A DNA stretch of 64,000 nt from Whitmania pigra (Eukaryota; Annelida; Clitellata; Hirudinida; Haemopidae), in the NCBI GenBank assembly GCA_021613335.1, contig JAJTWR010000032.1, positions 141,001 to 205,000 on the forward strand, given 5' to 3'. Under the pieces are notes generated by a model that did no database searches, was not told the DNA's origin, and saw only the letters and a program-made list of their open reading frames with translations. The position numbers were made by a program, and so were the translations under genes. The stretch's first letter is position 1, and every line of letters begins with the position of its first letter. Positions 23,422-33,927 of this stretch are shown here, piece by piece.

Positions 23422-25061
23422 GCCATTTGAGATATTGTTATGAATTTCCATTACCTGAGACCCCACAGACTGAAAATTTTAAGGGAACGTTTGATGGGGC
23501 AAAGGCTTTTCGTCCAACCATCAATATCAGAAATTATGAGGCTAACTTTGAGAGTGAAACAATTTCAATTGAGTCTTCCAAAGTGATTTCTGATCACTCG
23601 TCTCAAGAAGATGAAGACTTTTATGATTCTCGTGTCGAGATTTCTCATGTTCATTATGGTGAAACCATCGATTCCTCTGAAAGCAGTGGTGCCGACAAGG
23701 AGTCCTCTGAGCTTGATCAGCAACATACAACCTCTGTTATGATCACTGAGGGTGGAGTTAGTACTACAGAGTATCGAACATCTCGCGAAGATTACTCGGC
23801 CGGAGTTGCTCCGGAACACAAGGATTCTGAAGAGTGGAAATCATATTCCTCTTCTAACGACAGTGGCCAGCAGACTTCTTCCATGGTAATTACAGAAGGC
23901 AGTTTGAGTACTGAGGAGTATCACTTACCTGCAGAGGATTTCATTTCTAAACACAAGAGTTCTGATGAACAAAAATTTTATGCCACTTCAACGGTTATCA
24001 GTCAAGGTAGCTCCGTACCTGGAGGACATGAAGAATCACATGAGTTTGAGACTGGAAGAATGAGTGCCAAGGAATATCAGTTTCCTCGTGAGGATTTCTC
24101 TACCGCTGTCGTTTCCAAACATAAGGATTTCGATAAACAAGCCTCTTCTACCACCATCAGCCAGATTGCCCAAAAAGAATCCTCTGATGGTGATCAACAA
24201 TTTACCATTTCTACTAATATCATTGAAAGTGGATTAACAACCTCTTCGACTGTCATCAGTCAGGGTGATTCGGCAGTGATCAGTCAGGGGCCCACGGATT
24301 ATGAGGAATCAGAGGAATTTGAGACAGGTGAAGAATGGAGCATGATCAATGATGCCATTATTGCAGAAAGGAAAACAAAACATAGACTGGCAATGGAACG
24401 ATCTGTTGGTCCCGATGGAGAAATCATCGAGAGACTCATCACCGAGGAATACCTTTCCGATAAATCCGATTCTTCCAGTAGAAGGTCCAGTGTTGATTCT
24501 GTGAGTCTCACTGGCAAAGAAATTGAAAAACTTGATATTCTGGGTTTGTCTGGCGACATTGAAAAAGTTGACTCTGAGTTCAAGCCACTGACCGTTTTCA
24601 CCCACACTCTCGAACAAGATCCAGTCTGCGAGACCGAAACGACGGAATACGAGGACACTCTGCCAGATGGAACCATCGTGAGAAGAAAAGTCATAAAGAC
24701 GAACAAAAAGCAGACCATCATAAAGCGTGTAATACTCGAAGGACTGGGGGAAGAGGAACCTTTTTCTGACCTCAACTCGGCGGCCACGGTTCCCCACGGC
24801 TCTTCGAACAAGCAACAGATCACGCGTTATTCCGACCACTCTTCGGCCGATCCAGAAATCAGCACAGATGTGCAGGCATTCGAGGAACAGTTGGAGGACG
24901 GAACGATCATTCGCAAGAGGGTCACCAACACTAAACAACAGCAACTGACGACCGAGAGACTCGTCGTGTCCGGTACGGGACTTTTTGAATGCTCGAAGGG
25001 AGGTGAAGAAGACGTACTTGAATCTCTTAAACTTCTCAGCCTTCCAGCAAGGGAAGATTGA
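23422..25061 (+). CDS. Ankyrin, terminal exon and stop
   Basis: The exon opens after a pyrimidine-rich acceptor ending at 23421 and runs about 546 codons to TGA at 25059-25061. The first two-thirds is Ser/Thr/Glu-rich and probably disordered, with three loose copies of an ITEG..ST.EY...EDF segment (about 23.73-24.15 kb). Near the end are two single copies of the DG module, EYEDTLPDGTIVRRKVIKT (about 24.64-24.75 kb) and FEEQLEDGTIIRKRVTNT (about 24.87-24.98 kb). These resemble the conserved C-terminal ankyrin segment containing EEEYIDEHGHTVVKK in vertebrates. They look like the ancestral form of the module amplified in the giant exon. I infer they belong to the same transcript because of phase, strand and shared motif; the donor of the preceding exon is not fixed. 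Its codon use and lack of repeats contrast with the array. Confidence 0.85.
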
Positions 25062-25780
25062 GACAGCAGAATTAACAACGAAGACAATGGACCTTTTGAA
25101 CTAAGTGAACCATTTTTATGACCCACAAAGAAGTCTTTTTGAATTCCAACTGCTCCCACTTTGTTTAATCGATCATTTGATTTTGCTTGAGCATGGACAT
25201 CATTTTTGATTTCACATTTTTTTTGTGTAGTTGCATCCATCGTTTTGATGTTACATTAATTCGTTCACTAACTCTTCTTCAATCAAATCGCTTTTGTTGT
25301 TTTATTGACGCCTGACATCGACCAATGAGGCGAACTTTATTGATTACTTTCGTCAAAAGTTTTTTACATGCCAGCCCCGATAACATGTCGATAACGCTTA
25401 TTGTAACACAGCCTGATGCTTAACAGGAGGTCGGCTGCGCGCAGCATCTGCTATTCCTATCAACCAAGATAGAAATGGCAGACCCATCGCCATTGGCCGA
25501 TTGCATGATTTTTGAACGACAAATATTCCAACAACCTCGACGTTGTTTTTCGCGAACTTTGAGACCGCTTTAACCGGTCACTAATTGTACTAATTGAACT
25601 TACAAGTTTCCCATGAATTATTAATAAACATTCGAGTTGCTTTCAATTCTTTACAAAATCACAATACTGAAAATAATCATTTCTTAAAAGAGAAATTTAA
25701 CTTCTTTAAGTTAAGGGTTAGAAACAGTTTGTCAAACAGTAGAAATCAGTCAATGGTTGATATGAAGTTCCACGTTCAGT
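25062..25780. other. Convergent intergenic gap, ankyrin 3' UTR
   Basis: Between the ankyrin stop and the cystinosin stop, which face each other. No open frame worth calling. An AATAAA hexamer at 25623-25628 could end the ankyrin transcript about 560 bp after its stop. Confidence 0.5.
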
Positions 25781-28700
25781 TTAGACTTCATTGATCATCT
25801 CGTAAGATGAACTCTTCCTGTAGAAAACATAGTGCTGAAGGAAGAAGATGATGTCGAACAGGATGGAAAAAGCTCCGAGACCAAACTTGGTCGGATCTCC
25901 GAAGAGGGAACCCCAGTCGTCTGCAAAGTAAAAAACAACGTAACAATGTGGTGTTCGCTTATTAATCAATTAATGATCACGTGAGGCAAGCTATTTCTGT
26001 GCTTCAAAATTGATGATGATGCAACTAAATGATTAACTATGAAAGAAAGAAATAGGAGAGAATGGACAGAAATGAGAGCTTTACTTTCACTTTCAATGCC
26101 CTTTTTATGTGAACAGACAACATAAAATGGGTGTAAATAGAATTACACCACTTAAAGTATCGGTTCAATTGCATCAGCATCTGTTAAACAGTACAATATA
26201 CTGTATTTGTGAGATGTACCCTTCAAGTTCACAATACCAAATGGATACTGCTTTTAACAACAGAAACAACTGATGATAAGTGACATTACATGGATGATGC
26301 AAAATCATTAGCCAGCAAAATTCACTTTCTACCATCAGTACGGTTACCATTAAGATATCATAATATGTATTTATTGCAGACAAATTTATATATAAATGTT
26401 CTCGGTAGCAACTCAGCAATAAATAAGCATGCCTTCTGCATCATAATTATAATGCACGCTGTGTGATTTGATGTACAAAACAGCAGGAGAAACTGACCGC
26501 TGTTGTATGCAATCATGAACATCTGGAGGAGGCTGAACATTCCTCCAGTGAAATCAAGGATGACATTTCCAATGCTCCACCCCTCTGTGCTCTTCCTCCT
26601 GAAGTTTATCCAAGCCTGGAAATAAACAAGTAAAAGTAATTGTTTTGTACTGCTGCCCATGTTCTTGCTTTATTTTTGTATATTGCTCAATGCTATCCAG
26701 GCAGTGTCACAGGTCTGAGACATATATTAACTACATATATTTATTATTTGGAGTTAGAGCTATCTGTAAGTACGATTGTTATGTAAATAAAATAGTAATT
26801 CATTTAATTTTTATTAATCTCATTTAAGACAACCAGTAGAATTAGTCCTGCTTTGACAGCGAATATTTTTGCTTACACTAAACTTGTTAACCAATATTGC
26901 CCGACTGATACAAAGGCATTTTTAATCCATAAACGCGTGCCATCAAATACAAATAAATGACTGCCATGTGAAATCACACCTACCCTTAATGACATTAGAA
27001 CTGAAACTCCTACCATTTCATAAGCAATTTGAATTAAAACCAATATTTCTTTTAATAAAGATATGCTCTTTGATAAACTCACCTGTGGGAAATATTTGAC
27101 AAGGGTGATGAAGAGCTTAATGTACGAGAAGCAGTAGACAAAAAGAAGCCACGAGATGACTTGGAAAACTGTGATGAGGAGAAGGACGATGGCTGTGGAC
27201 CAAACAAGGGCAATCAGTGTAATTCCTACCTTCGACACCTTCTGGTTGCCTCTCTGCAAAGTAAAACAGTTGTAAATAAGTTGAGTAAGTTGAATCTATA
27301 AACTAGGGGTGTGCAACATTTTCCAACGTTGGGCCACATTTGAACTTTTTAACAACATTGAGGGCCGGTTACAGCAAGAAAATGTACTCCTATGATAACT
27401 AGTTAAGTTACTTAAGTACATTCACTAAAACTATGAATACATTTGAAACTAAAAACATGATATTCTAATATTCTTATTTTATTATTTTCAGTTCAAGGGT
27501 GGTTTCCTTATGGAATAAACTAGATAAGGAAACCATCCATGCTGACACTTTAGATAAATTCAAAATTTACTTAAGTAAATTTGGATATTAGGACTAAAAA
27601 GAGTGGTTATTACACAGATCCAGGTCTTCTTAACCACTATAAATAATTGTTATGTTATGTTATTGATGTGAAACTTTGTATTTTGCATTTTTGCATAGTT
27701 TATCAATGTCTGCTCTGACAACAATGTAGTAGCAACTCGAAGCTGACTCGTCAGATGTTCATCTCTAAGCTGACTTTGTTATCGACTTTTAATAAATTTT
27801 ATCCTTAAAAAAAATTGCTCACAACAACATGGGTGAGTGTTGTTCTACTCAACTGGTCTTAAAAAGTTTAAGTTTTTTTTCAAATGAAGAAATGTTTTTA
27901 AAATATATTCACCAACTGCTGTTTACCTATCAGTTACATTTAATTCAACAAGATGTTGTGTATTGTGATGTTGTGTCGCTTAGAAAAGCAAGGTCATTTA
28001 ACCAATCCTCATTGCAGAAATACCTAACATCTTGTTACTTATTTACCATGAACTGTTCAATTTCTTTCCTTAAATTCCAAAACCTTTTCAAAGTAGCAGC
28101 CCTACTGAGCCAAAAAACTGCTATAAACAGTCAGAAATATTTATGTGAAGTTTTTTATATTCTCTTATAAATAGTTCACAAACATCCTAATCAATTGGGG
28201 GCAATTTATTTCAGATATTTATTATTCCATTCCATGAAAGATTAAGTGCTACATTACGTGCATAATCACATCATATTTCCTGCAGTGCCTTACATTACAT
28301 CATAATAACGTGAATCACGGCATGCATTTCTGGAAAATATTCTGTTAAATATCAACACATAGCGAGATTATCAAACATTTCCAAGAGAACAAGATCCTAA
28401 GGTTCGAGACGCTGTCTAAACTCAAGCAAGGATAGTTAAATCACATAACAAGCCTTTGGGCAGACAACACATAATAAAATGAAAAATCCTGACGCAATGC
28501 AAAAAATTCAACTTCAATGAAGTTTAATTTGAAATTCTGCAGAGTTTGGAATTCAGTGATCCTCAGAAATTAGTAATGTTCCTGAAAAACATAAACAATG
28601 CAACAACTCACCTCGTAGACAAAGCACTGAATGAGAGTGACGATGGTGAGTACGACGGCATGGAGGGCAAATGCGACGTCGTTCAGTTCCACCGGATTGA

Positions 28701-30477
28701 CTCCTCTCGGATGAAGTTTGAAGTACTCGGCCTTTTGTAAATTGTTTTGGTAATTGTAATTATGCTAATCCCTTTTACAACCAAACTAATTATTAAACAT
28801 TGTCATTTAATGATCTAATCAATTTATTTATTTTGTTTTCATCGACAGATTCATGTGACATGCATGTTGTTGAGAAGATGTCTGCTTACAGGCATTATAA
28901 ATAGTAAAATTACGCTAATCACTTTCACAATCAGAATAAATTGCTGTAAGTATAATAATTATTATATGTTGTAGTCTAATACAATTTAATTTGCTTTCAT
29001 TGACAGATTCATGTGACTGTTGAGAATCTATCTGCTTATAAGCTATAAGTAATGGTGGTCCATAAGCTGATTTAAATAACCTACAAGTTATTAAATTTTA
29101 AATCACTAGAGTTTTGTGATTATTTGTCACGTCATAAAACGTATTTATCAATGACGAGCATTTAATAATTCACAAATAAATGCATTAAATCAACCTGAAT
29201 GGAAGGAATCCAATAAAGTGCCATGTTGAAAACAAAATAGGCGATGAAGCCCGTCACATTCAGAGAGACGAAGTCAAAACTGAGTCCAACAACACTACAA
29301 AATTATTTAATTCTCAGTAACTATGGTTATTACATGTTCCACAAATTATTACAACAATAACAATAATAATATTAATAATAATAAAATTAGAACCTGTGTA
29401 ATATTCATTGTAGCAATCATCATAAATAAATGTCAAAATTATGATCTTATTAGCATTTTAACGTGATAAATAAACATTATTGATGATAATCATCCCACAT
29501 GACATGTCAATCAATTTCAAGACCTCTGTCACGTGAGCAAGTTAGCTAATTTGCTTAATGAACAATTTACTCCTTTAAATTTAAATTAAGTAATTATATT
29601 TTTAATATGTGAAGTTAAACCACATTTTGCAATTAATATGCTTTAAAAATTTATTCAACAAATCAAAATAAATAAAAAATAAATAAAAAAATAACAATAA
29701 AATTCATTTTTTTTAAATAAATTGTTACCTCTTCCTTTTCCAGTTCTGAAAGACTTGAGGATAGAAAGAAATGGACCAGGCAAAGAAATAAATCCAGCCG
29801 ATGACTTGTTCGATGATGATCAAGGGCTTGCTGTGAACTACAGACACTCGGAAAACTGTCCTGTTGAGGCTGTAAAATTATGGAACAAATACCAAGTTAG
29901 GATTTAATGAAGGATGTGTCGAGCTTATAAAAATTCCTTCAAAAGATCATCACTTTGCAAATTCATCAGATGAGGAGTTTATTCCAACAATAACAGAGCC
30001 AACATTGAGTGCTTTCACTTCAACCGAGACATTCAAAACTTCATTATTGACTGTTATGTTGATCAGAGGTTTGATGATTTCATGATCTTGAACGTACTTA
30101 GCCGAATCCCCCGATCCATAATTAAACAATAAATCCGCTGGCTGGACCCTAGTCTGACTAAATTTTATAAAACATTTTTTTAATGAACTTTATAAATGTC
30201 ACAAAACCTGAGAACAATTACTTGAAAATAATTGTGATGTTTTGTACTGAGTTAGGTTCCAGTGAAAGCTCCTTGGGAACAAACTCAATAGACGTCTCTA
30301 TCATAAATAAAAATCATCATCAATATAATAATATTCTTTTAGTGCTTATTTATAAAATGCACACGCAATTTAAACTAAAATCTTACGTGTCTGCTCTGAT
30401 AGACATTCTGCTTGCAAGCTAAAGCAAGCTATTAAAACAAATGCAAAAATGCAACGATAATCGTTCAAATTTTTCAT
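25781..30477 (-). CDS. CTNS: Cystinosin, lysosomal cystine/H+ symporter
   Basis: Exports cystine from lysosomes together with protons; seven-helix PQ-loop protein. Nine minus-strand exons: 30477-30387, 30297-30222, 30157-29954, 29869-29729, 29294-29195, 28731-28612, 27253-27083, 26615-26498, 25920-25781. They sum to 1161 nt, 386 codons plus stop, with every junction in phase (human CTNS is 367 aa). The first exon encodes a signal peptide ([17 protein letters not shown]). Next comes an Asn-glycosylation-rich luminal domain (NITIIF, NITV, NVSV, NSSS). The first PQ-loop is [15 protein letters not shown] and the second is [16 protein letters not shown] followed by [17 protein letters not shown]. 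The C-terminus [17 protein letters not shown] is close to human. The tail ends in YEMI, a YxxPhi-type sorting signal at the position of the human GYDQL motif. Convergent with ankyrin, divergent from VPS15. Confidence 0.97.
27305..27375. mobile_element. hAT terminal fragment
   Basis: The sequence TAGGGGTGTGCAACATTTTC followed by a GGGCC-rich segment resembles the end of the complete hAT element at 30824-31762 (CAGAGGTGCACAAC...CGGCCCG). No partner terminus was found in the rest of this cystinosin intron, so it is a truncated relic. Confidence 0.5.
27496..27591 (+). mobile_element. 3' end of a non-LTR retrotransposon reverse-transcriptase ORF (relic)
   Basis: A 31-codon frame ending at TAG 27589-27591 reads [10 protein letters not shown], then a short stretch, then [12 protein letters not shown]. 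This is the typical C-terminal signature of jockey/CR1-like reverse transcriptase ORFs (WN.L...V......FK..L). No upstream RT domain is present. It lies in the cystinosin intron 27254-28611, on the opposite strand to the gene. The rest of that intron shows nothing I recognise. Confidence 0.65.
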
Positions 30478-30823
30478 CTCGACCGTCTCCTATGACTTCC
30501 CAAATGATTATGGTGCGACACCCCCATCTTATAATGTAAATACCACATGACTAAAATTCATAAGAAAATCCCGACATACTGTGACGAAAATATTAGTCAT
30601 TATCTTATATAGTCACACATAAATATAATTTATATAAACAGTTGTAGGGCTGATAATAAATAATAATAGAATATTATACAATAATTTAATGTTAACTTTT
30701 AATGATTTTATTTTGTATTTGCAAATTTTAACAGAATTATTCTATTTATAAATTAATTAAATGTTTGTATTGACTTGATTAATCAATTAATAATTGTTTT
30801 GCTAATCGTCGCATTGCCTACTC

Positions 30824-31762
30824 CAGAGGTGCACAACCCGCGGCCCGCGGGCCGCATGCGGCCCACCGGCCCGTTTGATGTGGCCCCCAGACAACTAGTC
30901 CATTTTGGCTATTTGCGGCCCTAACAGAATTTTAAATCGATGCACCCGCCCATCTCTTTTTAATAGTACTGTTCGCACATCCTATTTGTTCAGCTTTTCA
31001 GAAGGAATACCAGTGTGACTTCAATAAATACCACGACAGTTGTGAAGCGTTACTAAAGGAATTTAATGAACGTTTTGATGCATTCAGGGAGCATAAGGAT
31101 TTATTCAACTTCATCTGTGACCCTTTCTCTTGTGCTGTAGAATCCGTACCTGAGCAATGTCAGTTAGAAGTCATTGATCTTCAATGTTCACCAGAATTAA
31201 AGTCTGCGTTTCAGCATAACTCCATTTTAACTTTTTATGGAAGTCTAAGTTCAGTTAAATATGGAGAGGTCAAAGATTTGGCTTGCCGAATCTTGTCTGA
31301 ATTTGACAGCACATACGTGTGTGAACAAACGTTTTCAATCATGAACACAAATAAAAATAAACTGAGATTATCTTTGACTGATGATAATCTTTGTTCGATT
31401 TTGAGGCTTGCAACAACAGAACTCGAACCCAATATTGACAATGTTGTTGCAACCATTCAGGCTCAACCTTCTCATTAAAATACTAACATTTAGTTATTCA
31501 TACATTTTTAAATAACGTTATTTTTTTTTGTTATGACATTTATTAAAAACTTGCATTCTTTGAGTTTTTTTACATTTAGTTATTCATACATGTTTAAATA
31601 ACGTTATTTTTTTTATGACATTATTTTTTTTATGACATTCATTAAAAATTTGCATTCTTTGAGTTGTTTTATTGTGTGATCTATGTGCACGCTGATGCGG
31701 CCCCTGGCGCCCAGGCACTAAGTAATTTTGGCCCTCAGGCTGAAAAAGGTTGTGCACCCCTG
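30824..31762 (+). mobile_element. hAT-superfamily transposon, internally deleted, with 8-bp TSD
   Basis: The element begins CAGAGGTGCACAAC and ends GTTGTGCACCCCTG, 14-bp terminal inverted repeats with one mismatch. It is flanked on both sides by the 8-bp direct repeat GCCTACTC (30816-30823 and 31763-31770), the target-site size expected for hAT. Inside, an open frame from about 30972 to the stop at 31478 encodes roughly 160 residues of the C-terminal part of a hAT transposase, including the dimerisation region (FDSTYVCEQTFSIMN, LRLATTELEPNI). The BED finger and the first catalytic residues are absent, so it cannot make full transposase. It could be mobilised only in trans. Confidence 0.92.
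31278..31478 (+). pseudogene. hAT transposase C-terminal fragment
   Basis: Remnant of a transposase of the type domesticated as GTF2IRD2/FAM200/ZBED5-like proteins in vertebrates. The hAT C-terminal dimerisation segment is readable (ILSEFDSTYVCEQTFS and LTDDNLCSILRLATTELEP). The open frame extends upstream to about 30972 without a recognised start. A truncated transposon gene, not a host gene. Confidence 0.85.
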
Positions 31763-31900
31763 GCCTACTCGATAATCAATTTCATTTTTCGTTCCTCGAA
31801 GGCCATACTTGTACTTGTTTGGCTGTAATTCCATCATTTCAAAACTCATTTTTATTTATTATGATGAGTTATTATGAGTTATCACGAATTATTAATACCA

Positions 31901-32190
31901 GGCGTCGGTAGACGAGTGATTAAAACTTTGGCCTTGGCGCGAATCTATTAGGAGTTCAAATCCCAGTCTCTCTTAAGAGCTTTTGTAACTAGTATCTGAC
32001 TATTTTATAAAATCAAATGAGAGATTTTATGATAAATTGGATTCAGACATAGAATACACGTTCTTATACATGATTTACGACATTCCCCAGCTAAAATTTG
32101 TAGGGGTCGTCAAAACAGCAGAGATCGGGTCGGGGTCGCCGGTCGATTCCTGACCCTGAATGACAAAGAGGTTGTAAAGAAAGTAAGGTC
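31901..32190 (+). mobile_element. Probable tRNA-derived SINE of a second family
   Basis: The head reads like a tRNA: an A-box-like GGTAGACGAGTGATTAAAAC and, about 35 bp on, a B-box-like GAGTTCAAATCCC. A non-tRNA body follows to about 32190. It is different from the SINE family seen elsewhere in the window. The ends are not defined by a target duplication I can see. Confidence 0.45.
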
Positions 32191-33493
32191 AAAATTTACA
32201 ACCTGGAAGAAATTCTAACGGATGAAGCAGAAGAATGATGCAGATAAAAATATTGATTATATTGATTATTTACTTTTATAATAGTATTAGAAATATCAAT
32301 AAAATTGATTAAATTTTACTAAACAATAACAAAATTTTTAATAGTACTAAACTTATGATAAATTATTTGTGAAATTAATAATGATAATGGGACAAAACAA
32401 TAAAAAAACGATCAATGCAAAAATCCAGAATAGAAAAATGAAAAATAAATTAATACCAAAACAAATCATATAAACAATTATTCATTAATAAACTCAAATA
32501 AAAAACAATAAAAGTCAGTAGCAGCCTAGTGAACCAATTCAACTAAACAACAAGGAAAACATAGTTTAGAATGTAATGCATTAAATGATGCCATTTACCC
32601 ATTTAAAATTCTCGCCAGCTGTGAGGGTGTCTTTATTAGGTACTCCTTAACCTTTTGTGGCCATGCTTCTAAAAGAGTAGTGGGGTTTTCTCCTTTTCTC
32701 GCCCGACTCCCAGGTCTACAACAGAAGACAAAAAGTATGAATGGGGGGAACGTGCCCAATGATGGTGATGATGATAATAATGTCGATGGGGGTAGTGGTT
32801 AGGATAATAATTAAGATAATGATGTCGATGATGATTTTAGTGATGATTATGATAATAACAATCTTAAAATCGCCTTAAACTTCTTAAACGGGAGTTGGTT
32901 TTTTTAACTTGGTAGTTATTATTTTGGTAATTATTTTATTATTTTTTAAAATTATGTTAAATTATAAATATTTTATAATTTTTCTCATATGATATGTTTA
33001 AGTAATTATGTTGATTAGGTCACTTTTAAATAGTATCGTTGCAAAGTACTGTTTTGGTTATATGTTTCATTTTATGGCAATATTTTGTTAACGGTGGGTG
33101 TTTTTCAGCATTTATAGACATTGACATGTTTTATTGAAGTTAGATAAAGTTTGTAATATCTCGGTTTGGGCTTTGTGTGTTTATTTTAGTGCAATTTTTA
33201 ACGTTTTACCTATTTAGTGAACCAAAATATTTATGGCTATTCAAACTGCTTCCACTGCAAGATAACTAGGATGATGTGATCAATGGAAACCATTTTTTTC
33301 TGAAAATATTGACATGCATGACATACTTCCAATATTACGAAAATATTAAGTTCTTGATCTGTTTTATGATATAATTTGGACATTAAGAGGTTTTATTAAA
33401 CAGTTGACTAGATTAACATAGATTATATGGTCTTCTAAAGTAGATTATGGCAGGCAATTAAAGCAAATTATCAATAATATATATATCTAATTG

Positions 33494-33673
33494 TTTGATA
33501 GTCTTATGTATCCAAATAGAATGCAAAGGCACTTTTCTAGTCTTTTTACCATTTGCATGGCTCCCCTGCTTGAGGGCATTCCATGACAGTGCAGGCTGAG
33601 TTGTGAACACAACACATAACAACTATTGCCATTACTAACATTAACCAAGTGCACTATCCATTCAACCAACCTA
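33494..33673 (-). mobile_element. tRNA-derived SINE, near full-length reverse copy
   Basis: Read on the minus strand, the order is an A-box region (GGTTGGTTGAATGGATAGTG), a B-box-like GTGTTCACAACTCAG, the body CCTGCACTGTCATGG, and the tail AAAGTGCCTTTGCATTC ending ATACATAAGACTATC. Same family as the copies at 3.8, 43.2, 44.6 and 51.25 kb. It sits about 250 bp upstream of the VPS15 start codon. Confidence 0.75.
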
Positions 33674-33927
33674 TTCAATTCAGCTTGCATTAGTAGCTAC
33701 CTTTGCTAAAGTTAAAACTACAAAAATAAATTAACCTCAGCTTATTCCTTTGTTACTTTTAAATATTGTTTAATTGAATAATTGAATTATTTGCAATTAT
33801 TTAACTTCTAGATTGATTAGTAATGTGTTTTGTTGGATTTTTTGTAAATTGAAGTTTATCATTACTGGAAAATTAGATAAATACAATGGTTTAATGAACT
33901 ATTATTTATTTAAGTTATCAACTCGTC

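Larger units (their letters stand above)
30478..33927. other. Intergenic region between divergent CTNS and VPS15
   Basis: Holds the promoters of both divergent genes, but I see no clear TATA box or other core motif. The recognisable contents are the hAT element (30824-31762), a SINE-like stretch (31901-32190) and a reverse SINE (33494-33673). The remainder, including 32.2-33.4 kb, is AT-rich and shows no gene. Confidence 0.6.

Noticed and set aside
27829..28170. 113-codon plus-strand open frame in the cystinosin intron
   Set aside because: Low-complexity AT-rich composition, no domain, no splice context. Likely chance, near transposon relics.
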